From NCBI GenBank assembly GCA_003152955.1, contig PMBQ01000426.1, positions 859 through 6,524 of the forward strand: a stretch of 5,666 bases of DNA, given 5' to 3'. The notes beneath the pieces were generated by a model, which was not told where the DNA came from, did no database searches, and saw only the letters and a program-made list of their open reading frames with translations. This document shows positions 5,511-5,666 of this stretch, piece by piece. Position 1 is the stretch's first letter. Each line of letters starts with the position of its first letter. The stretch is from Candidatus Bathyarchaeota archaeon. GTDB lineage: Archaea > Thermoproteota > Bathyarchaeia > 40CM-2-53-6 > FEN-987. A program made the position numbers and the translations under genes.

Positions 5511-5620
5511 CGTGTGGTTGTGTTGTGTTAGGTATCGTTAGATTCTGGTTGTGGGGGGGTGTCATCTCTTCTAATGTTCTGTTGATTTTCTGTTCGTGTG
5601 TGTCATTTTCTAGTTGGTTG
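5511..5620 (+). other. Strongly G+T-rich intergenic stretch
   Basis: By hand count only 22 of these 110 bases are A or C, so the plus strand is about 80% G+T, with a G7 run near 5552 and several GTGTG clusters. No gene, tRNA or clear terminator is visible in it. It lies upstream of the leftward ORF at 5051-5473. The asymmetry is unlike the rest of the window and could reflect an untranslated leader, a single-strand-binding site or simple drift. Confidence 0.5.
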
Positions 5621-5666
5621 CTGTGCAGTCTGCGGTTGCAGATACACGAAGAAGCATCCGGAACTA
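5598..5666 (+). CDS. Possible start of a cysteine-rich gene, cut by the window edge
   Basis: From a GTG at 5598 a frame stays open for 23 codons to the edge. It includes the block CCAVCGCRYTKKHPEL (residues 8-23), whose Cys-x2-Cys-x-Cys spacing and following basic residues look like a small zinc-binding or knuckle motif. An in-frame TGA lies 15 bases before the GTG. There is no ribosome site and too little sequence to judge, and the frame may be chance in a G+T-rich area, where Cys codons are favoured. Confidence 0.2.
   Translation, partial: MCHFLVGCCAVCGCRYTKKHPEL

Noticed and set aside
1..5666. CRISPR array, tRNA genes or transposon ends
   Set aside because: No regularly spaced repeats, no cloverleaf with GTTCRA-type arm, and no transposase or long terminal inverted repeats were found on reading; short tRNAs with introns could be missed by eye.

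Overview
The window looks archaeal, probably from the Thermoproteota (Nitrososphaeria or Bathyarchaeia type), although nothing in it fixes the lineage. The evidence is a full-length geranylgeranyl-reductase-family flavoprotein of the kind that saturates isoprenoid lipid chains, a ThiF/MoeB-like E1 enzyme beside a bare ThiI-type PP-loop protein, a small protein with the MGRTxPS start that I recall from archaeal proteins, and mostly weak or absent Shine-Dalgarno sites. There are no rRNA, tRNA, CRISPR or transposase genes. It reads as a chromosomal segment with a conserved core on the left and an accessory right third.

Left part (1-3422): a leftward three-gene cluster runs geranylgeranyl reductase (2229-3422), ThiF/MoeB/HesA-like adenylyltransferase (1145-2218), ThiI-like sulfurtransferase (440-1135), with gaps of about 10 bases. 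The last two suggest a sulfur-mobilising unit (tRNA thiolation, thiazole or another thiocarboxylate route). Facing it and ending 2 bases from it is a 98-residue gene (141-437) whose product is a stand-alone relative of the C-terminal domain of the neighbouring ThiF-like enzyme. That is the most interesting observation here. Bases 1-140 hold only short open stretches reaching the left edge, with no product I can name.

Middle (3423-4588): a divergent intergenic region carries a 9-bp inverted repeat and leads rightward into a minimal GNAT acetyltransferase (3555-3893). Then comes a 161-base gap with a candidate TATA box and a small secreted protein (4055-4588) made of a signal peptide, a beta-sandwich-like domain and a cysteine-rich tail.

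Right part (4589-5666): a 176-base gap contains a perfect 14-bp palindrome just upstream of the MGRTIPS-type gene (4765-5103). This gene overlaps tail to tail with an unrecognised leftward ORF (5051-5473). A 13-bp direct repeat lies immediately outside both ends of that ORF, so the 459-base stretch may be an insertion. The last 157 bases are strongly G+T-rich on the plus strand and end in a possible cysteine-rich reading frame cut by the window edge.

I see no convincing new defence or mobile system. The candidates worth follow-up are the detached ThiF C-terminal domain, the one-stop ThiF/ThiI junction, and the repeat-bracketed ORF.
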